The notes: generated by a model from the letters alone, not told the origin. A stretch of 8,584 bases of DNA from Eubacterium sp. (GCA_029052085.1 JAIDJS010000110.1:1-8584), one strand, 5' to 3'. Shown: positions 1 through 6,840, counted from the first letter of the stretch. Program-made: numbers and translations.

Positions 1-1
1 A

Positions 2-34
2 GAAAATGGTGAACAGTATGTTCCAAAAAATTAA
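2..34 (+). CDS. possible 3' end of an upstream gene (partial)
   Basis: The frame starting at base 2 reads ENGEQYVPKN and stops at TAA (32-34), 12 bases before a terminator hairpin. The composition looks like the tail of a real protein, and the position just before a terminator fits. The +3 frame is also open to a TAA at 39-41, so the frame is not certain. Nothing can be said about function. Confidence 0.35.
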   Translation, partial: ENGEQYVPKN

Positions 35-46
35 AATGTAAAAAGC

Positions 47-70
47 GGGCATTCCATAAAAGGAATGCCC
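47..70. terminator. bidirectional Rho-independent terminator
   Basis: A perfect 9-bp stem (GGGCATTCC / GGAATGCCC) encloses the 6-base loop ATAAAA. On the plus strand it is followed by TTTATTTTTA, and on the minus strand by GCTTTTTACATTTT, so it can end transcripts from either side. It lies 7 bases beyond the stop codon of the minus-strand metallophosphoesterase gene and probably closes that three-gene operon, as well as any plus-strand gene entering from the left. Confidence 0.85.
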
Positions 71-77
71 TTTATTT

Positions 78-1448
78 TTAAATCGTAGCAGATTGATTAT
101 TGATATCTCCGCCTGTTAAGGCATAATCGGCAGCTTCAATCAATTTTTTTGCATTTTTGCTGTCTTTCTTTATTTTGGACGGAACGGAGGCAACAGACAG
201 TACAAGCCTATAATAAGCACTGTTTTTATCTTTCGGATTCATTGCACCGTCTAAAACAGAAAGCCAGACTTCATTAATAAATTCCTTTAAAGGCTTATCC
301 TTGAATTCCTTGGCAGCATCCTTTTCAACGCCCTTTGCAAAACCAAGCACCTTTAAAAGCTTATATGCCTCATAGGTTTTCATATTATCAAGCTTTGATA
401 TAACAGGCTTGATAAGGCTCCAGTATTTGCTGAATTTCTTTCCGTTCAGATTAAAAGCGGACAATCTTTCCTCAAAATCCTCTTTTGTTCGGCACGCAAA
501 CATTCTGTTGATTAAAGCAGAAGCGTGATCGGCAAGAAACGGCAGAGCCTCTGTTTCCTTTCCGTTCAGGATAAACGTTTTGAGATGCTCAACACAATAG
601 GTAAGCGTGCCGTTTTCGTTAATTTCAACCTGAACAATAGGGGCAGGATAACCGCAGAGCGAACCTACATTTACCTCTGTAATCGTATTGCCGTTTTTAC
701 TTGTAAAGCTGTATGTTGCCAGAATATGGCTATGACCTGCAAACATATATTTAAACCCCACATCAGCAAAACGGGAGGCAACCTTTTCCCTGTTTTCAAC
801 GCAAACTGAACCGCCCGTTATCAGCGAAGAAACATGGGGCATAAGCAGATGATGCTGCATACCTATTAAAATGCAGTTATCCTCTTTCGCTTTTTTAATC
901 TGCTTTTCAATCCACTTCCAGCAATCGGGCGTATAGCCGGCATGATCATTTTCATTTTTATCATCATTCAGACAAAGTATACGTACATTATCGCCAAGCT
1001 GAACCGTATAACATATCGTTCCTATCTTAGTAATAAATGTATCTATTGCCACATCAGGACCAAAATCCTTATAGAATTCGGGCAAATCTGCACTTTTCAT
1101 TACCTCAACATCATGAAAGGTTTTATCACCCTCAAACCTTCTTGGATTTTCATCGCAGCACCAATCATGCGTTGCCGTAATAATATACACAGGCTTGCTT
1201 TTTTTGAGATGATAAAGCTTTTCTCTGAACTCAAGATGAGAAGCCATCTCCCCGTCATTCGTTACATCGCCCAGTATAAAAACCGCATCCGTATCACTTT
1301 CTGCAATCTGATGAAAGGCAGCATCTATAATCTCCCCTGTTTCGGCAAGACATTTCTGATCCGAGCCTGAGCGAAGCTCATATGCTTTACCGCTTGTGCC
1401 AAGCGTTTTAGAATAATGATGCGTATCTGCAATAAAGGTTATTTTCAT
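78..1448 (-). CDS. calcineurin-like metallophosphoesterase
   Basis: This 456-residue protein has no signal peptide or membrane segment, so it is probably a cytoplasmic metal-dependent phosphoesterase. The N-terminal half carries the blocks of the calcineurin-like fold in order: D8-T-H10 (first metal site), GDVTNDGE with D61 (bridging metal), a THD block at residues 93-95, QHH at 198-200, and GHSH at 238-241. The usual Asn of the GNHD/E block is Thr93 here. The C-terminal part, from about residue 300, is Lys-rich, predicted helical and unrecognised. The ATG start has GGAG (1458-1461) 9 bases upstream. It is the last gene of a minus-strand operon, 24 bases after the symporter gene and just before a terminator. 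The fold is secure from the motifs. The substrate is unknown: a phosphodiester, phosphomonoester or nucleotide are all possible. Confidence 0.9.
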   Translation of the reverse strand: MKITFIADTHHYSKTLGTSGKAYELRSGSDQKCLAETGEIIDAAFHQIAESDTDAVFILGDVTNDGEMASHLEFREKLYHLKKSKPVYIITATHDWCCDENPRRFEGDKTFHDVEVMKSADLPEFYKDFGPDVAIDTFITKIGTICYTVQLGDNVRILCLNDDKNENDHAGYTPDCWKWIEKQIKKAKEDNCILIGMQHHLLMPHVSSLITGGSVCVENREKVASRFADVGFKYMFAGHSHILATYSFTSKNGNTITEVNVGSLCGYPAPIVQVEINENGTLTYCVEHLKTFILNGKETEALPFLADHASALINRMFACRTKEDFEERLSAFNLNGKKFSKYWSLIKPVISKLDNMKTYEAYKLLKVLGFAKGVEKDAAKEFKDKPLKEFINEVWLSVLDGAMNPKDKNSAYYRLVLSVASVPSKIKKDSKNAKKLIEAADYALTGGDINNQSATI

Positions 1449-1457
1449 TTTAAAATT

Positions 1458-1461
1458 CTCC
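1458..1461 (-). promoter_or_regulatory. ribosome binding site of the metallophosphoesterase gene
   Basis: GGAG on the minus strand, 9 bases before the ATG at 1446-1448. It lies in the 24-base gap after the symporter stop codon, which supports translation from a shared transcript. Confidence 0.7.
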
Positions 1462-1472
1462 GAAACTCAATA

Positions 1473-2981
1473 CTATTCATTAGATACTTTTTTCTCTTCT
1501 GCAAGCTTTTCTCTTCTTGCAAATATATCCTTCATCATAGCACGATGGCTTTCGCCCGTTATATTATAAAAGTGCATAGGAATAAGCATTAACAGATAAC
1601 CGATTGCAGGCACAAGCGTTGTTAAAAGGAACAGCGCCCAGTTTGTCTGCGCATTCTGGATAACATTGCCCTCTTCATGAACAATATATCCTGTTATACC
1701 AAGAATCGCAATACCGATTGATGAAGAAAATGTGTTTTCAATTTTTCCCGTAAAGCTCATTATGGAAAGCATAATTCCCTCTGCACGGGTACCTGTTTTC
1801 CATTCAATATAATCAACCGTTTCGGCTTCCATTTCTTTTTGAATCAGATTTTTGAATTCAAGCGGAATCGTAGTTAAACCTGTAAATACAATAACAAGAA
1901 CACCGGTAAAAAGCGAAACACTTTCGCCCTCAGGCTTACCCATAAGCCCTTTAAAGCAAACAACGGCAAACAGGATATGAAGAATGATTGCCGCCACGCA
2001 GCAAAGCTGATAAAACTTTCGGCTGTCTGCCTTTTTACCCCACCTTTCAATAAGCTTAGGAACAAGAATTCCGGCAAAAAGAAATCCGGGGAACTTTACA
2101 ACATCAACAAAAATATTGTACTTTCTGTTGAACATCAAATCTGCAACAAAATAGAATGAAACCTGTTCTGCTATTTTACAAAGCAGGAAGAAAACATTTC
2201 CGATAAAGAGCATCAAGAGCGGTCTGTTTTTAAACAAAAGCGCAAAGCATTCCTTAACAGACGGAACATTTTCCTTATGCTCGGCTCTTTCAACCGTGTT
2301 TTTATACGTAAACCTTGTTAAAAATACAATTCCGATTGCGGAAATAATGGCTGAGGTTAAATACGCCTGCGGTGTATGGTCTTTAAAATAAGGAAGCAGC
2401 GCAGCACCGGCAACAAAGACCTGAGGAAGCGCACCTAAAACCGAACGCACAATTGAGCTTACACCGAAAAGCTTGGTTCGTTCTATACCATTCGGCGTAA
2501 TTGAAAAGGCAAGCGCACCCATAGGAATATCAAAGGCAGTATATGTAACATCAAGACCTACAAAAAGAATGGTTGTATAAATAATATTGAACACAGGCGA
2601 AGCATCTGCACTACCTATAAAAAACAAAATCATAACAAGCGAAACAAACCACGGAGCCCATTTGATATAAGGCCTCATCTGCCCGTCCTTTGTTCTTGTT
2701 TTATCAACAATAACACCCATAATCGGATCATTTATCGCATCAAATATACCACAGAAGGTTCGTATAGTTGAAGCGGTTGACATTGCCTTGCTTCCAAGCT
2801 TTTTGAAAAGCACATTGGTAAGAAAGTAATTTATGTACTTGGAAGAGGTCATACTTGTATTCATACCCTGCGCACCTCTGCCGACAGCGTATGAAATCGT
2901 TTCCTTCCAAGTAAGATATGTTTCCTCGCCAACATCCGTTTTAATAATTTTACTGTTTAAAAAAGCATTTAATTTTCCCAT
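1473..2981 (-). CDS. GPH-family (MFS_2, MelB-like) cation symporter
   Basis: An integral membrane transporter of 502 residues with about 12 predicted membrane helices, of the glycoside-pentoside-hexuronide:cation symporter family. The hallmark DAINDPIMG and the following D-K-T-R-T-x-x-G-x-x-R-P loop are present. From this start the two aspartates of DAINDP are residues 81 and 85, matching the cation-site Asp55 and Asp59 of E. coli MelB. The later DIP motif (Asp151) matches the sugar-contacting Asp124 of MelB. The other MelB sugar residue, Asp19 in helix 1, has no acidic counterpart (the region reads RGAQGMN), so the substrate is probably not melibiose. An in-frame ATG at 2997-2999 lacks a Shine-Dalgarno site. 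The ATG at 2979-2981 has GGGGG 8 bases upstream and is preferred. It is the middle gene of the operon, 25 bases after the HAD phosphatase stop. Family confidence is high; the substrate is unknown. Confidence 0.9.
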   Translation of the reverse strand: MGKLNAFLNSKIIKTDVGEETYLTWKETISYAVGRGAQGMNTSMTSSKYINYFLTNVLFKKLGSKAMSTASTIRTFCGIFDAINDPIMGVIVDKTRTKDGQMRPYIKWAPWFVSLVMILFFIGSADASPVFNIIYTTILFVGLDVTYTAFDIPMGALAFSITPNGIERTKLFGVSSIVRSVLGALPQVFVAGAALLPYFKDHTPQAYLTSAIISAIGIVFLTRFTYKNTVERAEHKENVPSVKECFALLFKNRPLLMLFIGNVFFLLCKIAEQVSFYFVADLMFNRKYNIFVDVVKFPGFLFAGILVPKLIERWGKKADSRKFYQLCCVAAIILHILFAVVCFKGLMGKPEGESVSLFTGVLVIVFTGLTTIPLEFKNLIQKEMEAETVDYIEWKTGTRAEGIMLSIMSFTGKIENTFSSSIGIAILGITGYIVHEEGNVIQNAQTNWALFLLTTLVPAIGYLLMLIPMHFYNITGESHRAMMKDIFARREKLAEEKKVSNE

Positions 2982-2989
2982 AAAAATTG

Positions 2990-2995
2990 CCCCCT
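2990..2995 (-). promoter_or_regulatory. ribosome binding site deciding the symporter start
   Basis: AGGGGG on the minus strand, 8 bases before the ATG at 2979-2981. The alternative in-frame ATG at 2997-2999 has only AT-rich sequence before it, and this site lies inside that longer reading. The internal ATG is therefore the likely start. Confidence 0.7.
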
Positions 2996-3006
2996 GCATT
3001 TTATTA

Positions 3007-3594
3007 CTACTTTATTTTGGTTATCTTATTCTTTTTAACAAGATAAACATGATCCGCAATATCCATCATAGCCTTATCATTCATAGAATCGGTATAAAAA
3101 TTTTCAATATGACAATCCGGATAAAGCTCATTAAAAATCTTAACCTTATTTTCCAGAAAGCACAGACGGGTAAACTTGCCTGTATCCTTATCAATGCTTG
3201 AACCAACATAATTTTTGATATTCATCCTTTTCATGATTTCTTCAAGAATGAAATCCGTTGTACCCGAAACAACAATATCGCTTTCTTTTCTTACATCATT
3301 GTACCACGGCTTAATCTTCTTTTCGTTTTTATTCCAGAAATCAACAACAGCCTTTGCAAAGCCGTCTGTTTTCTTTACATAATAGCCCTCTAAAAACGAC
3401 GCATATGCCTCTATCGCCTCTTCAATGGAAAAAAGATGAAAAGCATCTTTAAAAGCTATAACGATAAGCTTAGGTATGTACTTCCAAATTTTTATATCGC
3501 GCCGAACATAATACAAAATGAAATCAACAAGCGTTTCGCCGTCATAAAGCGTATTGTCAAAATCATACACATTTACATTCAATTTTTCCACCAC
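3007..3594 (-). CDS. HAD-superfamily phosphatase, subfamily IB-like, non-ATG start
   Basis: A small cytoplasmic HAD phosphatase of up to 195 residues. The order of motifs is complete: motif I D11-F-D13-N-T15 (nucleophile and acid/base aspartates), motif II with S110 in VVSGTT, motif III lysine K150, and motif IV D169-S-M-N-D173. The helical stretch between motifs I and II (about residues 20-105) would be the C1 cap. The pattern resembles phosphoserine phosphatase-like subfamily IB enzymes, but nothing fixes the substrate. A TAA at 3598-3600 lies directly upstream in frame, and the first ATG (residue 121) is far past motif I, so the start must be GTG (3592-3594 or 3589-3591) or TTG (3580-3582). 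TTG has GGTGG 5 bases before it and would give 191 residues beginning just before the DFDNT motif. It is the first gene of the operon with the symporter and metallophosphoesterase. Confidence 0.85.
   Translation of the reverse strand: MVEKLNVNVYDFDNTLYDGETLVDFILYYVRRDIKIWKYIPKLIVIAFKDAFHLFSIEEAIEAYASFLEGYYVKKTDGFAKAVVDFWNKNEKKIKPWYNDVRKESDIVVSGTTDFILEEIMKRMNIKNYVGSSIDKDTGKFTRLCFLENKVKIFNELYPDCHIENFYTDSMNDKAMMDIADHVYLVKKNKITKIK
3588..3592 (-). promoter_or_regulatory. candidate ribosome binding site for a TTG start
   Basis: GGTGG on the minus strand, 5 bases before TTG at 3580-3582. The competing GTG codons at 3592-3594 and 3589-3591 overlap this site, and the only purine-rich stretch before them (AAAGA) is too close to work well. 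This favours TTG initiation, but it is not decisive. Confidence 0.45.
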
Positions 3595-3621
3595 TCTTTA
3601 ATGAATAAACACTTTACAACT

Positions 3622-3650
3622 ATATTAACAAATTAACCTAAATAAATCAA
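3622..3650 (-). promoter_or_regulatory. candidate promoter of the HAD-symporter-phosphoesterase operon
   Basis: On the minus strand: a TTGATT -35 box (3645-3650), a 17-base spacer, and a TAATAT -10 box (3622-3627) preceded by TGT, giving an extended -10 (TGTTAATAT). Transcription would start near 3615, leaving a leader of roughly 20-35 bases. Each hexamer matches consensus at 4 of 6 positions, but the spacing is ideal. Confidence 0.5.
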
Positions 3651-3699
3651 CAATTATCGCCGGTTTCCGTAACTATTCTCTAATAATATTATTATAATC

Positions 3700-3728
3700 T
3701 TGACAGATAAAAAAAATAATTATATATT
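3700..3728 (+). promoter_or_regulatory. sigma-A promoter of the nadABC operon
   Basis: TTGACA (3700-3705, perfect -35) is separated by 17 bases from TATATT (3723-3728, 5 of 6 for -10). Transcription would begin near 3735, about 40 bases before the nadA start. An inverted repeat overlaps the -10 box and the start point, and is listed separately. Confidence 0.8.
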
Positions 3729-3746
3729 AGAATAAGTATATCTAAT
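3726..3746 (+). promoter_or_regulatory. candidate operator: inverted repeat over the nad promoter start point
   Basis: ATTAGA (3726-3731) and TCTAAT (3741-3746) form perfect 6-base arms around 9 bases. The left arm shares three bases with the -10 box and the centre sits on the expected start of transcription, the usual place for a repressor. NAD genes in Firmicutes are often controlled by NiaR, but I cannot match this site to a known NiaR box. In such AT-rich DNA a 6-base repeat could also be chance. Confidence 0.35.
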
Positions 3747-3758
3747 AGCACCATCCCG

Positions 3759-3764
3759 AAAGGA
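3759..3764 (+). promoter_or_regulatory. ribosome binding site of nadA
   Basis: AAAGGA lies 10 bases before the ATG at 3775. It supports this start, which also gives the usual short N-terminus before the AHYY motif. Confidence 0.75.
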
Positions 3765-3774
3765 ATTTGGTTAT

Positions 3775-4680
3775 ATGACGGATTTAAAAAAAGAAATCAA
3801 CAAGCTTAAAGAAAAGAAAAACGCAGTTATTCTTGCGCATTATTATGTTGAACCTGAGGTTCAGGAAATTGCAGATTATGTCGGCGACAGCTTTTATCTT
3901 GCAAAAATTGCAAAAAACTCTGAAGCAGACACAATCGTTTTCTGCGGTGTTGAATTTATGGGCGAATCAGCAAAAATTTTAAGTCCTGAAAAAACCGTGC
4001 TTATGCCGGATGCCTCAGCCGACTGCCCGATGGCGCACATGGCTACAGCTGAAAATGTGCTTAAAGTAAAGGAAAAATATGATGACGTTGCCGTTGTCTG
4101 CTACATTAATTCATCTGCTAAACTTAAATCCGTTTCAGATGTTTGCGTTACAAGTGCAAATGCACTGAACATCGTAAATGCGCTTCCTAATAAAAATATA
4201 TATTTTATACCTGATAAAAATCTCGGCAGCTTTGTTAAGAAAAATTCAGATAAAAATATTATATTAAATGAGGGCTGGTGCCCTATTCATAATGAAATCA
4301 CTGCAGAAGATATCAAAGCAGTTAAGGAAGCCCATAAGGGTGTTAAGGTTCTTATGCACCCTGAATGCACAGATGATGTGCTTTCATATGCAGACTATAT
4401 AGGCTCAACAAGCGGAATCATTGATTATTCTGAAAAAAGCGAAGATAAAGAGTTTATTATTGTAACTGAAATCGGCGTAATATATGAACTTCAAAAAAGA
4501 AATCCCGATAAAAAGTTTTATTTCCCCGAGCCTCTTCCCGTTTGTGCGGATATGAAAAAAATTACTTTGGAAAAGGTTTTGGATTGTCTGGAAAACGGCC
4601 TTAATCAGGTTGAAGTTGACGAAGAAATAAAAGAAAAGGCATTAATTCCTCTTAACAGAATGCTTGAGCTTGCAAGGTAA
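3775..4680 (+). CDS. nadA: quinolinate synthase NadA
   Basis: This cytoplasmic [4Fe-4S] enzyme condenses iminoaspartate with dihydroxyacetone phosphate to quinolinate, the second step of de novo NAD synthesis. The 301-residue length matches the compact bacterial form (T. maritima NadA is about the same size). Family signatures are AHYY (21-24), FCGVEFMGESAKIL (56-69), DCPMAHM (83-89), GWCP (167-170), HPEC (195-198), STSG (211-214) and PEPLPVCADM (251-260). Cys84, Cys169 and Cys257 have the spacing expected of the three cluster ligands, so the enzyme looks intact. The AAAGGA site and the strong promoter upstream mark it as first gene of nadABC. The stop is 5 bases before the nadB start, so the two are very probably co-transcribed and may be translationally linked. 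Confidence 0.97.
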   Translation: MTDLKKEINKLKEKKNAVILAHYYVEPEVQEIADYVGDSFYLAKIAKNSEADTIVFCGVEFMGESAKILSPEKTVLMPDASADCPMAHMATAENVLKVKEKYDDVAVVCYINSSAKLKSVSDVCVTSANALNIVNALPNKNIYFIPDKNLGSFVKKNSDKNIILNEGWCPIHNEITAEDIKAVKEAHKGVKVLMHPECTDDVLSYADYIGSTSGIIDYSEKSEDKEFIIVTEIGVIYELQKRNPDKKFYFPEPLPVCADMKKITLEKVLDCLENGLNQVEVDEEIKEKALIPLNRMLELAR

Positions 4681-4685
4681 AAACA

Positions 4686-6011
4686 ATGGAAAACAAAAGC
4701 ATTATTAAAACAGATATCACGATTGTCGGCAGCGGCGTTGCGGGTCTTTTTTCAGCACTTTGCCTGCCAAGTGACAAGGAAATACTGGTTATAACTAAAG
4801 AAGAGCTTAAGGAATGCGATTCTTATCTTGCGCAGGGCGGAGTCTGCGTTTTAAAGAACTTTGAGGATTTTGACTGCTATTTTGAAGACACAATGAAGGC
4901 AGGTCATTACGAAAACAATACCGAAAGCGTAAAGGTTATGATTGAATCATCGCCTGATGTTATAAGCACGCTTGTTGACTTAGGTGTTAAATTTGATACA
5001 GACAATAATGGTAGCTTTGATTACACAAGAGAGGGCGCACACCGCCAAAACAGAATTCTTCATCATAAGGATGAAACAGGAAAAGAAATAACGGCAACCT
5101 TGCTTTCCATTGCCCAGAAGCGTGAAAACATAACCTTTGTTACGCAGACAACAATGATTGATATAATTGAAAAGGATAATATCTGCTATGGTATTGTATG
5201 TGAGGACGAATTCGGCGAAAGCGGCGTTATTATCTGTGAGGATGTAATTCTTGCTACGGGCGGAATCGGCGGACTTTTCCATAATTCAACGAATTTCCCC
5301 CATATTACGGGCGATGCCTTTGCGCTTGCTCTGAAGCACGGCATTGAGCTTCAGGATATGAATTATATTCAGATACATCCGACTACGCTTTACAGCAAAA
5401 AAAGCGGCAGAAGATTTTTAATAAGCGAAAGCGTACGCGGCGAGGGAGCCGTTCTTCTGAATGAAAACGGAGAACGATTTACTGACGAGCTGCAGCCAAG
5501 GGATGTTGTTACCGAAGCAATATGCAGAGAAATGGAAAAATTCGGCACAGATCATGTTTATATAACACTTCCCGGAATGACAAGTGAGGAGGCAAAAAAA
5601 CGCTTTCCGAACATTTTTGAAGCCTGTATGGATGAGGGATATGATATAACCAAAGATAACGTGCCTGTTACACCCGGTCAGCATTATATGATGGGCGGGG
5701 TTAAGACAGATATTAACGGAAAAACATCCATGAAACATCTTTACGCAGTCGGCGAAACAGCCTGCAACGGTGTTCACGGCAAAAACAGACTTGCATCAAA
5801 CAGTCTTCTTGAAAGCCTTGTATTTTCAAAGAGAGCCGCAGATCTGATTGCAAAGGACAACGATATTAAGAGCAAAGATATTCCTTATGTTGATTTAAGC
5901 AGCTACCCTGAAAAATCAGAAAGAGAAAAGGAATTCAAACAGCTTATAATGAACGAAATAAAAAGAAAGGACAAGACGTTTTATGATAAATGGTGTAACA
6001 ATGAAAATTAA
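4686..6011 (+). CDS. nadB: L-aspartate oxidase NadB (short form)
   Basis: A flavoprotein that oxidises L-aspartate to iminoaspartate, the first step of de novo NAD synthesis. In an anaerobe fumarate is the likely electron acceptor (family knowledge). It has a Rossmann FAD motif GSGVAG (15-20), SYLAQGGV (46-53), TREGAH (114-119), ATGGIGGLF (190-198), the active-site IQIHPT (His231), PRDVV (Arg272, matching catalytic Arg290 of E. coli NadB), QHYMMGG (His333) and GKNRLASNSLLE with Arg368. At 441 residues it is about 100 shorter than the E. coli enzyme, lacking most of the C-terminal helical domain. All catalytic blocks are present and the end overlaps nadC, so this looks like a natural short form, not a frameshift. 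AAGG over the nadA stop serves as ribosome site. Fumarate reductase is the main alternative, rejected on motifs and operon context. Confidence 0.95.
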   Translation: MENKSIIKTDITIVGSGVAGLFSALCLPSDKEILVITKEELKECDSYLAQGGVCVLKNFEDFDCYFEDTMKAGHYENNTESVKVMIESSPDVISTLVDLGVKFDTDNNGSFDYTREGAHRQNRILHHKDETGKEITATLLSIAQKRENITFVTQTTMIDIIEKDNICYGIVCEDEFGESGVIICEDVILATGGIGGLFHNSTNFPHITGDAFALALKHGIELQDMNYIQIHPTTLYSKKSGRRFLISESVRGEGAVLLNENGERFTDELQPRDVVTEAICREMEKFGTDHVYITLPGMTSEEAKKRFPNIFEACMDEGYDITKDNVPVTPGQHYMMGGVKTDINGKTSMKHLYAVGETACNGVHGKNRLASNSLLESLVFSKRAADLIAKDNDIKSKDIPYVDLSSYPEKSEREKEFKQLIMNEIKRKDKTFYDKWCNNEN

Positions 6012-6840
6012 TGTGGATGAATACATTTTAAACACATTAAAGGAAGATATAACAAGCGAGGATGTATCAACAAACGCAGTTATGCCCGAGGATAGGCAGG
6101 GAAAGGCTGAGCTTATCTGCAAGGAGGACGGAATCATCTGCGGTCTTGGAATTTTTGAGCGCACCTTTAAACTTCTTGATGAAACCTCTCATTTTGAAAC
6201 AGAGGTTAAGGACGGAGATTTTGTAAAAAAAGGTCAGCTTATCGGCATTATTTACGGAGATATCAAGGCTATTCTTTCAGGAGAAAGAACAGGGCTTAAT
6301 TATCTTCAGCGAATGAGCGGCATTGCAACCATAACAAAAGAATATATGAATGAGCTTGAGGGCTATAAAACCGTTCTTTTGGACACAAGAAAGACTACGC
6401 CTAATATGCGCCCGTTTGAAAAATATGCTGTAACCGTAGGCGGCGCAACAAACCACAGATACAATCTTTCAGACGGCGTTCTTCTGAAGGACAACCATAT
6501 CGGCGCCGCCGGCTCAATAACAAAGGCGATTCAGATGGCAAAGGCATATGCCCCGTTTGTAAGAAAAATTGAGATAGAAACAGAAACCTTAGAGCAGGTT
6601 AAGGAAGCTGTTGATGCAGGCGCAGATATCATTATGCTTGATAATATGGATAACGAAACCATGCGAAAAGCAGTTGAAATGATAGATGGCAAAGCCGAAA
6701 CAGAATGCTCCGGCAATGTAACGAAAGAAAGATTGAAGGAAATTGCTGAAATCGGCGTTGATTTCGTTTCCTGCGGAGCATTAACACATTCTGCTCCTAT
6801 TATGGATATAAGCCTTAAAAATTTAACACCAATTGAATAA
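5983..6840 (+). CDS. nadC: nicotinate-nucleotide pyrophosphorylase (carboxylating) NadC
   Basis: Quinolinate phosphoribosyltransferase: quinolinate plus PRPP gives NaMN, CO2 and pyrophosphate. The 285 residues hold the N-terminal domain (to about 115) and the alpha/beta barrel. Key blocks are SGERTGLNYLQRMSGIAT (99-116, Arg102), LDTRKTTP (133-140, Arg136 and Lys137), NHRYNLSD (157-164, His158 and Arg159), LLKDNHI (167-173), IEIET (196-200), MLDN (218-221), ECSGN (241-245) and the SCGALTHS phosphate-binding loop (263-270). The start is uncertain: ATG 5983 has AAAGGA at 5966-5971, 11 bases away, and overlaps nadB by 29 bases. ATG 6001 has a weaker GGTG 5 bases away, overlaps by 11 bases and gives 279 residues. 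Either way translation is probably coupled to nadB. It is the last gene before the palindromic terminator. Confidence 0.96.
   Translation: MINGVTMKINVDEYILNTLKEDITSEDVSTNAVMPEDRQGKAELICKEDGIICGLGIFERTFKLLDETSHFETEVKDGDFVKKGQLIGIIYGDIKAILSGERTGLNYLQRMSGIATITKEYMNELEGYKTVLLDTRKTTPNMRPFEKYAVTVGGATNHRYNLSDGVLLKDNHIGAAGSITKAIQMAKAYAPFVRKIEIETETLEQVKEAVDAGADIIMLDNMDNETMRKAVEMIDGKAETECSGNVTKERLKEIAEIGVDFVSCGALTHSAPIMDISLKNLTPIE

Noticed and set aside
942..1370. Open frame of 142 codons on the plus strand, antisense to the metallophosphoesterase gene
   Set aside because: It lies wholly inside a gene with clear catalytic motifs, has no recognisable domain, and its composition is that of a reversed coding strand.
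2982..2999. Six-residue N-terminal extension of the symporter from ATG 2997-2999
   Set aside because: There is no ribosome site before it, and the site for the downstream ATG lies within it.
2833..3201. Open frame of 122 codons on the plus strand, across the symporter/HAD junction
   Set aside because: It is antisense to two well-supported genes and no domain is visible in it.
3748..3772. Possible hairpin over the nadA ribosome site (ACCA...TGGT with TCC...GGA)
   Set aside because: It needs an asymmetric bulge and has only 4 plus 3 base pairs, too weak to call a regulatory structure.
3729..3774. Riboswitch in the nadA leader
   Set aside because: The leader is only about 40 bases and contains no aptamer-like structure; I see no NAD riboswitch pattern.
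5418..5777. Minus-strand open frame of 119 codons inside nadB
   Set aside because: It is antisense to the conserved catalytic region of NadB and Cys/His-rich in the manner of a shadow frame.
4686..6011. Fumarate reductase or succinate dehydrogenase flavoprotein instead of NadB
   Set aside because: It lies between nadA and nadC and carries the NadB-type TREGAH and PRDVV blocks. There are no iron-sulfur or membrane subunit genes nearby.
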